DNA from: Numida meleagris
Lineage: Eukaryota; Chordata; Aves; Galliformes; Numididae
Length of the DNA: 64,000 bases
NCBI RefSeq assembly: GCF_002078875.1
Contig: NC_034411.1
Span: forward strand, 55,460,486 to 55,524,485
Reading direction: 5' to 3'
Of the stretch, positions 1 through 12,691 are shown piece by piece. Position 1 is the stretch's first letter. Every line of letters starts with the position of its first letter. The notes below the pieces were generated by a model. That model searched no databases. It saw only the letters and a list, made by a program, of their open reading frames with translations, and was not told the DNA's origin. The position numbers and the translations under genes are program-made.

Positions 1-3000
1 TGTTTCTTCATCACGTGGATTTGCCAGATCCAGCCTTTTTTCCTAATCAGCGGAGCTTTTCAGTGTGTACCTGGTGCCAGATAAACACAGCCACTGTGTT
101 TATCTGTAAACAAAATCAGCTCAGGTGACTCTTCAAGGACACTTCTAGTGTCTGTAATTTGCTGCTCGTGTTTTCCTTTCTTTGAAGCACACCTTACTTT
201 TCCACTTACGCCAAGCAGCACCATGGCACCAGTTCCGTACAAAAATGAGGTTGTGCTCCATTATCAGCAGTGAGTGCTGTTTCATTTCAACATTCATGCC
301 ACAGAGGGCTATGCAGGGGTAGATAGGTTGGACGCCTGTGGGACAACATGAGGACTTAGGGAGTGGGCAGTGTGGCTCACTCATTTGATGTGGGAGCTGG
401 GCACTTCTGCCCCTGGCAGACAGAGCCTATGCATATGTGGACTGGTAGAGCTCCGCTAAATTCAGGTTGCTGCAGCAATTTCTAAAATATGACTTGTTTT
501 CCCTCTTTTAATATTCCGCTCTCCTGTGAACACAATGACTATTAAAATTCCTTTTCCTGAGAGTGCATTTCCTAGCCATTAAATGTCAAATTATCCAGAT
601 TAAAAAACCAGACAGTAAGGCTTTGGTTTGCTTCCTGTGTTGCTGTGGGTAGTTAATGAGCAATGGTTTGTGGTTGCATCATCCTCTGGGGTTTATCTCC
701 ACGTCACATTAATAGTTATATCACGGAGGCCCACTGAATGGAGGATATTCTCTGTCAAAAACCCTTCTTACACCTCTGTAAACAGGTTGTAGAAGGCTAA
801 ACTAGAGGAACCGAGTGAGAAAGGAGGCATGTCAGAACAACTGATTCAGCTCTTTGACAGGTTTTGAATTTTGAGAGGTCTGTAACACAGTCTGCTTTGC
901 TAAAGTGACAAAGGGACAGGACTTGTGTCCTGCAGGCTGCCAGCTATGTGGCTTCACCTTGGACTACGTCAGTCTCCCATTAGGGAATCCTGTGCACAGG
1001 CACTGTGCTGCTGCAGGGGCTGACAGCTGCGGCATAGGCCTGGCCAAGCCCAGCTCCCTGTGCTGGTTAAAGCCAGTCTGGAGGTGCTTGCTGCTGGGCG
1101 ACGTTCTGCAGTCTGAATGTGTTAAATATAGGAATAACAACTGGAAGAATAGAGGCAGAAGAGGGAACCCGAGGTGACGAGAAGACAATACTGGTGAGAA
1201 GCACTGTTTTTACCAGTTTCAGTCAGTTTTCCCCACTTCTCCACTAAAATTCTGTTTGGAAAATAACCTTTTTGTCTTCTCCTGCTGGGCTTGTGATTAC
1301 AAACAAAAATGTAAGCATGTATGTGGCCCTCTTGAATTACATGTTCTGCATAGCTGTACTGAATTGAGATCTTCCATACATGGCAAAGTCTTTTCAGAAA
1401 TCTCTTTTGTCACTAATGTTTCCTATAAGCCTGCTGCAGGCATTCAAAAAGTCAGTGTTTAAGTAATGGAGAAAAATGGCAGTGCCAAAAAGCATGCTGT
1501 ATTCTTGCAAACTGTGGGTTAAAAAGAGAAGGTTTTTGGCAGCTGATTGAAATCTAAGCAGGATTTTTCCGGTGTGCTATTTCCCCCATTTGTTCTCTCT
1601 TCACTAATATTTAACAGGGTTTTATTGATTACAGAGGCAGATTTGTACTACAGATGGAAGTGGAAGGTTACTTTTTTGTCCCATAATCAGTGGCTATATA
1701 TGTGTTTTGTATGTGTATCATAAATGTTTCACAAATCAGCACAGGGAGAAATAACATCCTTGCACAGTTAGCTATAAAGGCAGAATAGCATTAGTCATTC
1801 TTAAAAATATAAAACTCAAAATCTAGGTAAATTCTCCATGGAGACACGTAGAAAGTCCTCACTACTGCTGCCTTACAATTGCGCCTGAGCCCAGGTGTGA
1901 ACTCAGCTTCACAAGTGTTGTCAGCTCCCTCTGTGTCTGCAGTCAGGTCAGCCATCTCTCCCCTGGTAAAGTGAGAGTGCTTCAGATCTTATCTGCAGCA
2001 AGTCTCTTTCAAATTCAGTTGACAGCTGCAGATCTGCTTTGGCTTGGGTTATGTGGACTTCCATCCTTAGGGAGCACTGTAAGGTCCCCTTACAGTGGCC
2101 CCCTGTTTCCCTGTTTAAGTCCCCCGGGGGCCATTTTCCTCAGGGTTTTGATTGTGTGTGCAATGAAACGCTCATGTCCTAGCTGGGCACAGACCTCTAG
2201 GATTTTTCTTACTAGCTGAGATTTTTAGTGAAATGGGGAAGACTTATGGAACCAATATAAATTTGTTAATTTCTAAAGCTTTCACAGAGTTCACTTCTTA
2301 TTGACTGACCTATTCCTTGAAGTAACCTATTTCACTGTTCACTCCTTTTTTCTTTTTCCATTTTCCTGCCATTGTCACAGTTACTTCTGCTAAGCTTCTT
2401 GTGTCCTCATGACTTTTTGCAGAAAGCCCCATTTCCATACTCCAAGATTCCCTTAATTCTACACCTAAATGAAAGCACATAACTCTCACACCATGAAGGG
2501 TGACAGGCACAGAGTCTCATCCTTAGTTAGCCCCTGGCTGAATTTGTAACCCAATTCTACAAAACATTTAAAAACACGTATGCCGTTCCTTGCTTGACAG
2601 GCCTGATGTTGCCTATGGGCTCGGTTGGCTACAGGCATGTTTTCTTCAGCAAAAGTTGGTATCACTACTTTTCTTGACTGTGTCAGAATGCTGTACACCA
2701 ATGTTGGTAATATTATCAAAGAAAAGTGAAGTCTCATTGAAATGCAGTATTAGGTTTGTTTGGCAAAGCTTCTTTTCCTTTTGTGTTCTGACTACTTACA
2801 TCATTAGACATAAACTTCTGCTCCAGCTTTGCCATAACTGTTCCTGAAACGTGCCAGTTATTATTAAGTGGGTTACCTCTGTTTTGTTTTAGTACTAATA
2901 CAAAGCTAATACACATCTGAAATTTTCATCAGTGACTGAAATTTAATTAACAACTAACATCTCATTTAGCTCTTTTTGGCCTTTTCTTTTTTTTTTTTGT

Positions 3001-3042
3001 ATGAATCACCTTAAGCTACTGATCCAATAATATTTCTCTTTG
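1..3042. other. Unique non-coding stretch
   Basis: AT-rich sequence with many stops in all frames. The longest open frames are under 95 codons, carry no family motif I recognise, and lack a convincing splice context. I see no repeat family, RNA gene or CpG island in it. Confidence 0.6.
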
Positions 3043-3045
3043 TTT

Positions 3046-3136
<91 letters not shown>

Positions 3137-3139
3137 NTT

Positions 3140-3235
<96 letters not shown>

Positions 3236-3237
3236 TT
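3043..3237. repeat. (CTTT)n microsatellite, about 195 bp
   Basis: A nearly perfect run of the tetranucleotide CTTT, roughly 48 units, with one undetermined base at 3137. One strand is pure pyrimidine and the other pure purine (AAAG), so the tract has mirror symmetry of the kind that can form triplex DNA. The apparent Lys/Glu/Arg-rich and Phe/Leu/Ser-rich open frames across it are artefacts of the repeat. The single N probably marks a read conflict, so the true unit number is uncertain. Confidence 0.97.
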
Positions 3238-4149
3238 TTAATATTCCTACTTCTTTGTTATAAATTGATTGGAAAGATTTCATCATTACCAGTCAGCTTG
3301 TTCCTGATTTTGTTCAATTGTTCAATGTTAGGAAATCAGCTCTTAGGACACAAAAGTACAAACACTATTGATTGTGACTTTTTCTGAGTTCCTGTAATTT
3401 GCTCACAACATCTTTTTATGAAGAAATCACAAATGGTAGGGGGAGGAAATTAACCATTCCCCTATGTGCTGCACCTGGGCTTCTCCCTGGACACTGCCTC
3501 AGCCTCCCTTACTCACAGCTCTCTTTTTTTCCACTCCTTCTCCAGTCCCATTGGAGATCAGTGCTGAGAGGTCCAAGGTGGACTGATGGTGTTCACCTCT
3601 GCAGGCAGCACCTGCTGCTCTGGTCTGTGTGGGCTCTGTGGGCCACTGGCAAACGTCACACTGAGCTTTCCAGCAGCCCAGGACTGCAGGTGGGCTGCAG
3701 TGGGCAACATGAGCATTTAGGACAAGGCATGAAAAGCCTTCCACAAGTAGGAAATTTAAAACATGTTGGTGTTCATTGGTGTTCATAGCTATAACCAGTA
3801 CTGAATTCCTTCAACAACTGTCTATATCCTCTCTTTCATTGTTCCTTATTTCCGAGGCAAATAACTTGCAACAATAAAAATGAAGAGATGCCAAATTTGT
3901 GTGGCTCTTCAAAGAAAATTCTTGCCTTGAAATTAAGTTCAATTGAAAACCCTGATCATCCTCTCCAGAGTTTGTGCAGGCCAGATGGACTAGTACTGTC
4001 CTTTGCTATGAAGCTGTCCTTACTGTGTGTTGTTTCTCTTTCCTCATGAGAGGAAGAAATAGATCAAAATCTTTATGTCTCCCTCCTGTTTTGCATAAAC
4101 TTCCTCAGCTGCCTCCTTGGGGTGGAATCCCTTAAGGCCATATGTATAA

Positions 4150-4190
4150 TGATCTATTCACTGGTGTTGGCCAATATCTTAGTTTCAAAA
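4150..4190 (+). repeat. Inverted repeat, left arm (41 bp)
   Basis: This 41-bp segment matches the reverse complement of 4936-4976 at 37 of 41 positions by hand alignment. The core CTGGTGTTGGCCA is identical in both arms. Similarity fades beyond the arms, with only weak resemblance on the inner side. I do not recognise the family. It could be two oppositely oriented copies of an old interspersed repeat, or the ends of one eroded ~830-bp element. Confidence 0.8.
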
Positions 4191-4935
4191 TTAATTGCTG
4201 TCTTTCCTTACAGTTCTGTCCTCAGGTTCTTCAGACTTTGCTTCCTTTCTCACTAACAAGTGTTCATTATTTCTCCTTTAAACCCCAGAGTATCCCATGG
4301 TGGATTTTTGCATCTTTTAATTTCTCAGGAGGATGTGAAGGGTCTAGCAGTAAAATCTTTGCTTGCTCTTATCCAAGAGATTACAGAAGGGAACTGGATG
4401 AAAGCAAGGGTTGAATACTCACTGCTTTGCCATTGTCAGCAGCAATGTACATTTTGTAGAAAATAGCATTATCCTTAGGCAGAGGGGTTTCAAAACTTTT
4501 CCCAGACATAAGAAATGCAGGAACCAAATTCTTTAGACATTATTCTCTGCTGCCTGAAGTTCCTTTTTATTGTGATGGAGACGGAAAAGGGAAATAGAGT
4601 GACTGGATTCCCCAACTTTCTTATAATCATTAAACAAACGGGGACTGTCCTTTTCACACACCTTTTCCCTCAGTGTTGCTCAGACTTTATCTGGACATCG
4701 ATCATCCTATAGACTACCAATAGAAGTTGCAGGGCTCTTGTGATTTGCACAGGAGACCTACTCTTGTCAACAACATGTAACGTTTAAAGGTTTCTGAACA
4801 TTCTGTGTGCCTGAGCTTGTATCCCTTGCCTGCTGTGATGAGAAAAACCTGAGTGTTGAAAGAGAGAGACAGAATTACAGGTCAGGTCCTTGTTCAACCT
4901 GCAGTGAAATGGCCAGTAGAATAGCAGTGAATGGC

Positions 4936-4976
4936 TTTTGAGAATAAGATACTGGCCAACACCAGAGAATAGATCA
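4936..4976 (-). repeat. Inverted repeat, right arm (41 bp)
   Basis: This is the partner of the arm at 4150-4190, read on the minus strand, with four mismatches. About 745 bp separate the arms, and that spacer has no coding frame I can recognise. Such a match is not expected by chance at this distance, so shared origin is the likely explanation. Confidence 0.8.
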
Positions 4977-7158
4977 CTGTGCTTTTCAGGCACACCAAGG
5001 GTTGCCTGAGACACTGTGAACCTCTTTCAGTCCTCTGGAAGTTTGGAGCAAACCTCAGGGGAACTACCTTGAGCTTTAAGAATTCATTGAGCCCTGCTTG
5101 AAAGGAGCTGAAGGAAAAAACAGTGCTGGGGGCAGTGGTTTGGGAAGGTACGAGTGGGGAGCTGTATCCTGCCCAGCAACGGGGCTGGTTGTGCCTGCTG
5201 CGCTTTCAGATGATGGGTGGTGGGAAGCTGGGATTCACACAGACATCTCAGTTCCTCTGGCCTTTTGAAAATTCATCACTGTGAACATCCTTCATACTAA
5301 TTATTTTGTAGCAATTGCAGTGAGCAACTTCGTAAGACTGTTGGACTGTGTTTACAATTAAGAACGACTGCCTAAAGGATAAAGACGTCTTTTTCTTTTT
5401 CCACAACACTGACTGAACTCTGATAAAACACATTTTTACTTGTTTCTCCAATGTACCCTTATGCCATGAGATGAATAAATTACACAGTAGGAAGTAAATG
5501 AGAAGATTTTACACTGATAACCATGTGCATGCTTTAGTTTTCCCTGGTGCTTTGCTTTGCCATAATCCCTGCTCTAAAATAAATGAGCACAGTTGTACAT
5601 CTCTACTCTCCCACAACATAAAACGTATCTCTTCTTTTCCAGAAGAACTTTTCTTATCCTATTAAGTTGATCTTCATCCTTCCTTTTGGAAATGCCTTTG
5701 GAAGTGCAGAATTATGCTAAAAATTCTCATGATGGTAGATAAAATAATGATAAACATATATACCTATACTTTTACCTGTAGCTGGAAAAGTCAGTGCTTA
5801 ACCTCAGAATTTCACTACTAGCCCTTTGCTTACTTTTACGCTTTCTCCTATTAAATGTTATTGATTTCAGTTTGCATCTCATAATGACTATTATGCCAGG
5901 GGCAGAACTGGGTGACAGTGAAAACCAGCTCTACGCTCCTGCTGATAATGAAAATGTGCTAGTAGCAGGCCAGATTGCTTAAATTGCTGCTAGGAGTCTG
6001 AGCATACCCTTCATGAGCTGCCTGCCAGGAAGGCAATCAGCACTAATGGACTGACTGAGCCTGGCTTGCTCCTGCTGCCACCATATTGCCATGGTGGAGC
6101 TTTGCTGTTTGCTTCCAGCTGGGATGGGAAGGAAAAGCCAGAGGACCTGGCAAGCTCCAAAGGAAGGTGAGTATTGCCAGATAAGAGAACAGTATGTGAG
6201 TATAGGACCTGGTTTTGAGATTTACACCTTACATCAGGTCCTGTCATGGAGCAGAGAACAGTGTGGGGTCTTCAGCACTGATGACAGCAGGAGAGTGTCA
6301 AAGTTTCAATCACTTGTATTTGCTAACGGCTTTAATTGTTTCTCAAGGAAAATAATGACAAAAAGCCAAATTCTATCAGTAGTCTACACACGTGTTCACC
6401 TTACAACCCAATTAATAGGCAAATATTTTAGCTTCATTACTCTCTGCAGCATGTTAGAGGCTTTAATGCCTTACAGATATTTTACTCAGAATTCCCTCTA
6501 AACAACCTTCTGTGAGCACAGTTAACTACATAAAAATTTAAAATTTGCAAAATCAGGCTTGGGGATTAAAAGGCAGGACTGTCAGCCGTGTCTCTGAGGA
6601 TTGCCTTATTTTTGTAAATCTGCCTGGAAGGGTTTCACAAGCTTCTTTTCTTACTTAGCTTCACTTGCAAACTTAGTGATCATTTTGATATTTTGTTTTA
6701 TGCTTAATTTTATAAACTCCCAGACTGTTCCAGAAAAGAGAGTTTATTTAAAACAATGTGCCCTAAGAAATAATAATTTATAGGAGGAAAATGTAGAAAG
6801 CTTATGGTACTGAAGCAGAACTGGTTTCATTTTCAGTGCTCTCTCACTGTCAAACATTACACATAAAAAATTAATCCTTATAATTTCAGTTGTTCCCATG
6901 GAACTAGAATTTTAACTAGTGACAAAACATTTCTACAGTGCCTGCTCAATCATAATGCAGTTCAGTGACCCGCTTTAGATCAGGTTAACTATTCTTATGC
7001 TTCCTAATTGCCTTCAAGGAAAATCTTTGGTGAAAGTCAGCCCTGCACAAAAAGCTGGCGGCTTTCTCTCTGCTGGGAGAAGGAGGCAGGCCTCGATGGC
7101 TACTTCCTGTCAGCCATCTGCTAGTGGCTCAGAGTGCTAGATAGCATTGCCTATGGAA

Positions 7159-7191
7159 ATGTATACATACATGCATGTGTGCATGCACATG
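7159..7191. other. Alternating purine-pyrimidine run (Z-DNA candidate)
   Basis: Thirty-three consecutive bases alternate strictly purine/pyrimidine, built from AT, AC, GC and GT steps. It contains the 12-bp perfect palindrome TGTGCATGCACA. Such runs can adopt left-handed DNA under torsion, though the AT steps weaken that tendency. No function is implied by the sequence alone. Confidence 0.75.
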
Positions 7192-9516
7192 GCATGCACA
7201 AACAGATAGATCTGCATAGAAACTGGATAGAATTCTCCTTGTAAGATTTATTCTCTGAGGCTGTTGCCCTTCAAGAGAAATTCAGACACTTTCTGTCTGA
7301 TTGCAGGCATTTGAACTGTATGACCAGAACAGAGTGGTACTGGGTGGTACCACTGCATGAGCATCACCCGGCCTGCCCTCCCTGCATGCCTCTCCAGCCT
7401 GTCTCCCATAGAGAAGGAGGTGGGAGGCTTACCAGGCTGCCAAGGGTGCAATGCTCCAGAATTGCTCCTCAAATGCGAGTCTGGCTTGGCTGGAGATTTC
7501 TTTTTCACCACTTTCTGATGTTTGATGGATGAGGCTGTGTGAATGTGAAAAAGATTACCATTTTTTTAAGAGAGATCATTCTTATTGCTATACTTAACAT
7601 ACTTTTATTCTTGAAAGTGACAAGAAATTTTATTTTCTCATTACAAAATAAATTTATTTGAAATGATGTTCTTTTTTTTTTTACTGACCCAATATGAAAA
7701 GACAAATGTGCACAATCTAGCAGCTATTGAATATCACTGACTGATACTCTGTCAGGAGTTTCCTAGTGTAAATGTACAGTAGCTTTGAAAACATCTGAGA
7801 ACTATTGTGAGATTAAATGTAGTCAGAATCAAACAGCTTTATCTATGTCCATTAAAAAAGATGAATGGACAGTTCTTCCTTGTCAGTGAACCAAACAAAG
7901 TGGGGCTGAACATCATAAATCTCAGGCACCATGGAGAGCCAGGGAGGGGTGGAAATGTTTCTTTCACCCTACAGTGCAGTTTTGATAATTTTATTTGTAA
8001 CCTTGGTCGTAAAATAACAATAAAGAAAGAATACTCTGAAGTGTGTTTAGGGAAATTAATTCTGCCAGGAGCCAACATTAGAATTTCAATTGTAATATGA
8101 GGAGATGTTTCAGACGTTTTCAAAAGGATTAGCAGTTATAGCATTCAGAAATTGAGATGACTTCGGGATTCAATACTGACTGACATCCAGTCAACCACGG
8201 CCTGACAAAAGCCACTCTCAGCAGAGTGTCTGTGCAAGCTTACTGTAGCCTTTGAGGGGTGCTTCCTCCACTGAGGGGACTGCTGGGCTCCCAGCAGCTA
8301 CATCGGTAATAACAAATTAAATGTGCTTGGGACCGCTCTCTGGCACCGAGTCCAGTTTGTTTGACATTGCTTGTGTCTAAATTAGACCCTCTTGTACCTC
8401 CAAGGTAGAGTGGCTGCAAAATCTCTCGGTAATGGCTCCTGGTCTGTAGAAATTCTTAAACCATGCCCAGGACTTGCTCCTAGGGAGCACAACTGCAAGA
8501 AGAGTGGTTGTTATCCTAAATCATGCTGTGGATGACATTAGTAATTACACTGACAGACAATGCAGTTCCAGTGGCTGAGAATTCCACTCATTAATTTGAT
8601 AGAATAGGCTTAAAAAAGATATTTTTAAAAATTCAGGCATCACACTGAGACATGCTGGACCACAGTCCAGTCCTGTGGAAACGCTTCATCCAGCAGAGAT
8701 AGCTGTAAAAAGCTAGAGCTTTAAGAGCAGTGGTGTACTTCCACTAAATATATAGTACTACATTTGTACTGATATAATTGGGAGAAGAGGAGGGGCTGAG
8801 GAAATGTGGGATCTTTGAATCTTGTTTGAGATTTTCTCATGAATTTGAAGAGTATCATTAGAAAAAAAGTGCTTAATGTTAAAACAAAATATTTAATAGC
8901 AATAGCTGAATGAATATTCTATTTACAGAAGTTTTGTGAGTTGTATCTTGCAAGAGAGGAGTGTGCAGAAAAGAATCTTATTGTAGCATCTTCAGTTTTG
9001 TATTGAGACTTCAAAACTGAAGTTTTCACAGATTTTTGTACTATCTGACTTGGTTTTACTACTCCTGTTAAACTCTGTCATCTTGGAATCAAAGTTCAGT
9101 TTGCATCCTTCTTTATTACTGGCAGAATGATGGGAGGTAGATGAATGATTAAGAAGTAAAAAGAATGACAAAGAAGTAAAAGCCTTTCTCCTCTTTGAGG
9201 TTGGATCATTGGGATTTTTTTCTTCTCTTAAATAAGGAGAAGACCAGGGTTGTTTAGCACTCAGACACAAAAACAACAGCTTCCAATATTTCCAAATAAT
9301 TACTAGTCAGGCTTCCTACAGAGAAACAACAATGTCTCTGTTATCTCATTTCTGAGGATTGCACTTGGAATAATAACTTCAGAATGAGAACCAGAAGCAG
9401 CCCAGAGAGTGCATTTTTCCTCACAGATTGTGCTCAGGAACTGTCCCTTTAATGCATGAACAGAGAAATGAGGCAGTGTTCTACTTTATTGCACACCTTT
9501 GTTTTACAAGCACACC

Positions 9517-9563
9517 AAGAGAGCATCATATTATGCTCTCTTTAGAATTACGCAATTCTAAAG
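9517..9563. other. Two abutting perfect hairpins
   Basis: The first inverted repeat has AAGAGAGCAT pairing with ATGCTCTCTT around a 6-nt loop (9517-9542). The second has CTTTAGAATT pairing with AATTCTAAAG around a 4-nt loop (9540-9563). Each stem is 10 bp and perfect, and the two share three bases, so they would compete or fold alternately. They are too short for a typical pre-microRNA and lack the T-run of a Pol III terminator immediately after. Confidence 0.7.
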
Positions 9564-12453
9564 TCTTTCTGTTTTCTGCATTGTCATAAAGTTGCTGCTT
9601 ACATCAATATGATGGTATGAAATAAGGAAAGGAAGATGCATTTGATCCACATACCTTTACAGAGGTTCAACAACTCAGTAGGAACTGATTCTACCAGGCA
9701 TAATGCCCATCCTTAGAGCTGACAACAGAAATACTGGAGAGTATGATGCTTCAATCCTTCTTCATCAAATAACCAGAAGTCTGACCATCATAAAACCATT
9801 GTATCCTCATCCTATGCTCAGTCATACTCTTTCTCTTGCCTGATTGTGTGAAAAACCTATTTGCCATGCAATGATGTAGTATATCCAAAAGAAAATCAGA
9901 GCGTATATTCAAATCTCTACTCCTCTGATAAGACATGTGCTTGTGTTTGAAGGTACTCTGCTACAGTACTGACACGTAGTACCTTCCTCAAAGATTGTAG
10001 ATCGATCATCCTTAATGCAGAGCCTGAACTTCAAGTGATGCAGAACTTTTCTGACTCAGAATGAGTTCAGAAGAAGCTGAGAGGTGTGGCATCTTCTAGG
10101 AAAAGAAACAGGCATTGAATCTGCCATACCGGTGCACTTTGCCAACTGAAGATGCTTGATGGGATATGCGCTGGTTCCCTTCTGCCCAGCAGAGGGACAC
10201 TTATATGTGAAAGAGAAGGGTCACAAACATGTCTGGTTTGGTACAGATATTGGATGTAGCCAGGAAAGTTTTTTACTGAAGTTCTGACCCTGGAGACTGG
10301 AGAGCTCTTGAGGTACTCAGTATCAGATTCATACTTTGATAAAGTCACTATTTTTGGATCCATGTCTCCTCACTTGAAAATATGTGGACCAAGCTCTTTT
10401 CTCTCATTGCTGGGAGAACTCTCTCCTTTCTCCAGCAGTTATTTCATGACTTTCTGCTGGCTCTGGGGTCTGAAGATGTGGTGGGTGGTAAAGGTAATGG
10501 TCAAGATGGTTATGCTGTTCTTCAGAGATGGCAGAATGTGCTCTCTCTAGCATGGAGTGCTGCGTGGGTGGTAAGATGCTTTCTTCTCTCCCAGTCAAGG
10601 GGTCTGTGTGCCTTGCATGAGCAGATAGGGAAGCTCAGAGAGATCCTTGGAGGACAGATGCTGCAGAAAGTACTCACATGTGGAAATTGGGCTTTGAATC
10701 CTGCCTAATGTTGCCCTATGCCTAACAGATTGTGTAAGTACATAAATGGCTTTTTGTCCATGCAATAACCGTAGTCATTAGCAAGGGATGGGCAATTATG
10801 GTAAGTAACATAATTATCTTAAATTCAGAGGTGAATGCAAATGACGGTAGAGAAGCAGTAGGTTATTCAGCATTTGTCTAGAACAAAACAGACAACTGAG
10901 AAACAAATTAGCAGTGAAATGCAAAGAGAAACTTTAATGCAAAAATGGCTCTTACGTTTCATGAAAGCCCAGAAAACCCAGCGGCTCTCCAACCCACATT
11001 TATCATGGGTGTAATGGTTTTGTATTTAACTAAGGCTGGCTGCACATAGTGGAATTGACTGATTTTGCCTTGTATGTATCTGCTCATTTTCCTTCAGTAA
11101 AAAACTCTCCCTTTTGAACAGAAGAGAAAAGGCAGAGCATGAGCTGTTGCAGTTTTTCCTCCCAGTTAACACTCTCTCATGAAATCTGCATTATAGCTGC
11201 CCAGATAGTAAGCTAGAAATGGGTGCCTCTGTAAAGTGCTTGTGTAAAGTGCTTATACCAGCACACTGTTCCTTGTTAAAAAGGCAGAGTCCCTAGAAGG
11301 GTTGTAACATGGAAAAATTCAGAGCAAAGAATAGTAATTATAGTTTCCTGATTGGATGTGTTGTCTTTGGTTGCTATAACCTGTTACTAGTATTTTTTTT
11401 TCTCAAAGGAAGAAATATACTTCCGTAGTGTTTGCAAAGATATTTGGCCAACCATAAGGAAGTCTTTCTATGTGTCTCTCTCCTTTATGATGGGATGACA
11501 TCTGCTGCATAGTCATCTAAACCCACTAAGCGGTCTCTGCACTGGTATCAGGGAATGACATTGCTGGCAGTGACTGCTGAGCATTAGGGTAGGAAATGAA
11601 GCTGGCTCAGGATGAAGAGGTTGCGATATGTGAGTGGATGTCACAGGACTCATGCGAGGGAACATCTGGGCCTGGATTAAAGAAGCAGTTTAATTACTCA
11701 GCACAATTTAAATGAATCATTAAAAGCCAGACAGTACTGAAATAAAAGGAAAAATTGCTTTGCAGAAAAATTAAGCTTTCATACCACTAGTCTGTTTTGT
11801 CTTCAACAATGCTGCTTCATTCCTCAGAGGCTTTTGTCAATCGGTGCCATTCTATTTGTCAGTCATGTCAGGCTCCTTAGGCGGGTGTTGAGATATGGGA
11901 CTACATGGCAGCATCGAGCTCTCTAATTTGCTCGTGCGAAGCAAAGTTAGTGACTTCAGTGTAGGCATACCTTTGTTTTGATTCCCAGAGGTACGTGAAA
12001 CGCTCTACAAAACATGCAATTGACTTCTGCATAGAAAATGATTCAATTTCTTGATATACATCAGTGAAAACCTTGTCTCAGTTTAAGCTTTCCCACACCA
12101 AATTGTGAGCTAACAGTACAACTTGTGGGCCAGAATGGATATTTTCAACCTACAGTAATTCAGCAGACAAATTTTAAGGCAAGTGAATGTTTTGTTAGCT
12201 GAAATCATTTTGCTTTTGTTAAAATAGAGAACTACAGCTTAACTGGATGAATAATAGAATGAATCTCTTGGCTTGTTAGTAGTCAGAACAGTAAGATTCT
12301 GTAATCTTTATGTGCTTTTGGGAGCTGAATGACAGCACCAGGTGTACGATATTGGTGAGTCAATACTGGTGGAAAGTAATTAATAATGTCAGCTGAACAA
12401 TTTAAAACCTAGTGTTAAGAGATGCTCAAAAGACAACAGTACAGTTCTTCACA

Positions 12454-12691
12454 ATAGAGGTTTAGGTTAGATGTTAGGAGGAAGTTTTTCACACAGAGGG
12501 TGGTGACGCACTGGAACAGGTTGCCCAAGGAGGTTGTGGATGCCTCGTCCCTGGAGGCATTCAAGGCAAGGCTGGATGTGGCTCTGGGCAGCCTGGTCTA
12601 GTGGTTGGCAACCCTGCACTTAGCAGAGGGGTTGAAACTAGGTGATCATTGTGGTCCTTTTCAACCCAGGCCATTCTGTGATTCTGTGATT
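12454..12691 (+). mobile_element. CR1 LINE fragment, 3' end
   Basis: This is a 5'-truncated copy of the avian non-LTR retrotransposon CR1. It starts in the end of ORF2: the translated segment around 12472-12570 follows the conserved C-terminal pattern in which a histidine/tryptophan-type region (here [13 protein letters not shown]) precedes a 'leucine-pro-arg-glu-val' block. It then runs through the short 3' untranslated region. It finishes in two and a half copies of the ATTCTGTG octamer, the CR1 replacement for a poly(A) tail. It is non-autonomous and without promoter. Confidence 0.93.

Larger units (their letters stand above)
3238..12453. other. Mostly unique non-coding stretch
   Basis: Between the CTTT tract and the first CR1 copy I recognise no gene or known transposon. 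The stretch holds the inverted repeat at 4150-4190/4936-4976, the alternating purine/pyrimidine run at 7159-7191 and the hairpin pair at 9517-9563, which are listed separately. Open frames such as 3399-3788 (+), 6091-6501 (+) and 10382-10708 (+) reach 108-136 codons but show no recognisable domain or splice-bounded exon structure. Confidence 0.55.

Noticed and set aside
3011..3387. Lys/Glu/Arg-rich and Phe/Leu/Ser-rich open frames across the CTTT tract
   Set aside because: The tetranucleotide repeat contains no stop in either direction, so the frames are compositional artefacts.
3399..3788. 129-codon plus-strand frame as a possible gene
   Set aside because: No recognisable domain, a competing frame on the other strand at 3499-3786, and no splice or promoter evidence.
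6091..6501. 136-codon plus-strand frame
   Set aside because: The longest open frame outside simple repeats, but the translation has no family motif and a length like this is expected by chance in 64 kb.
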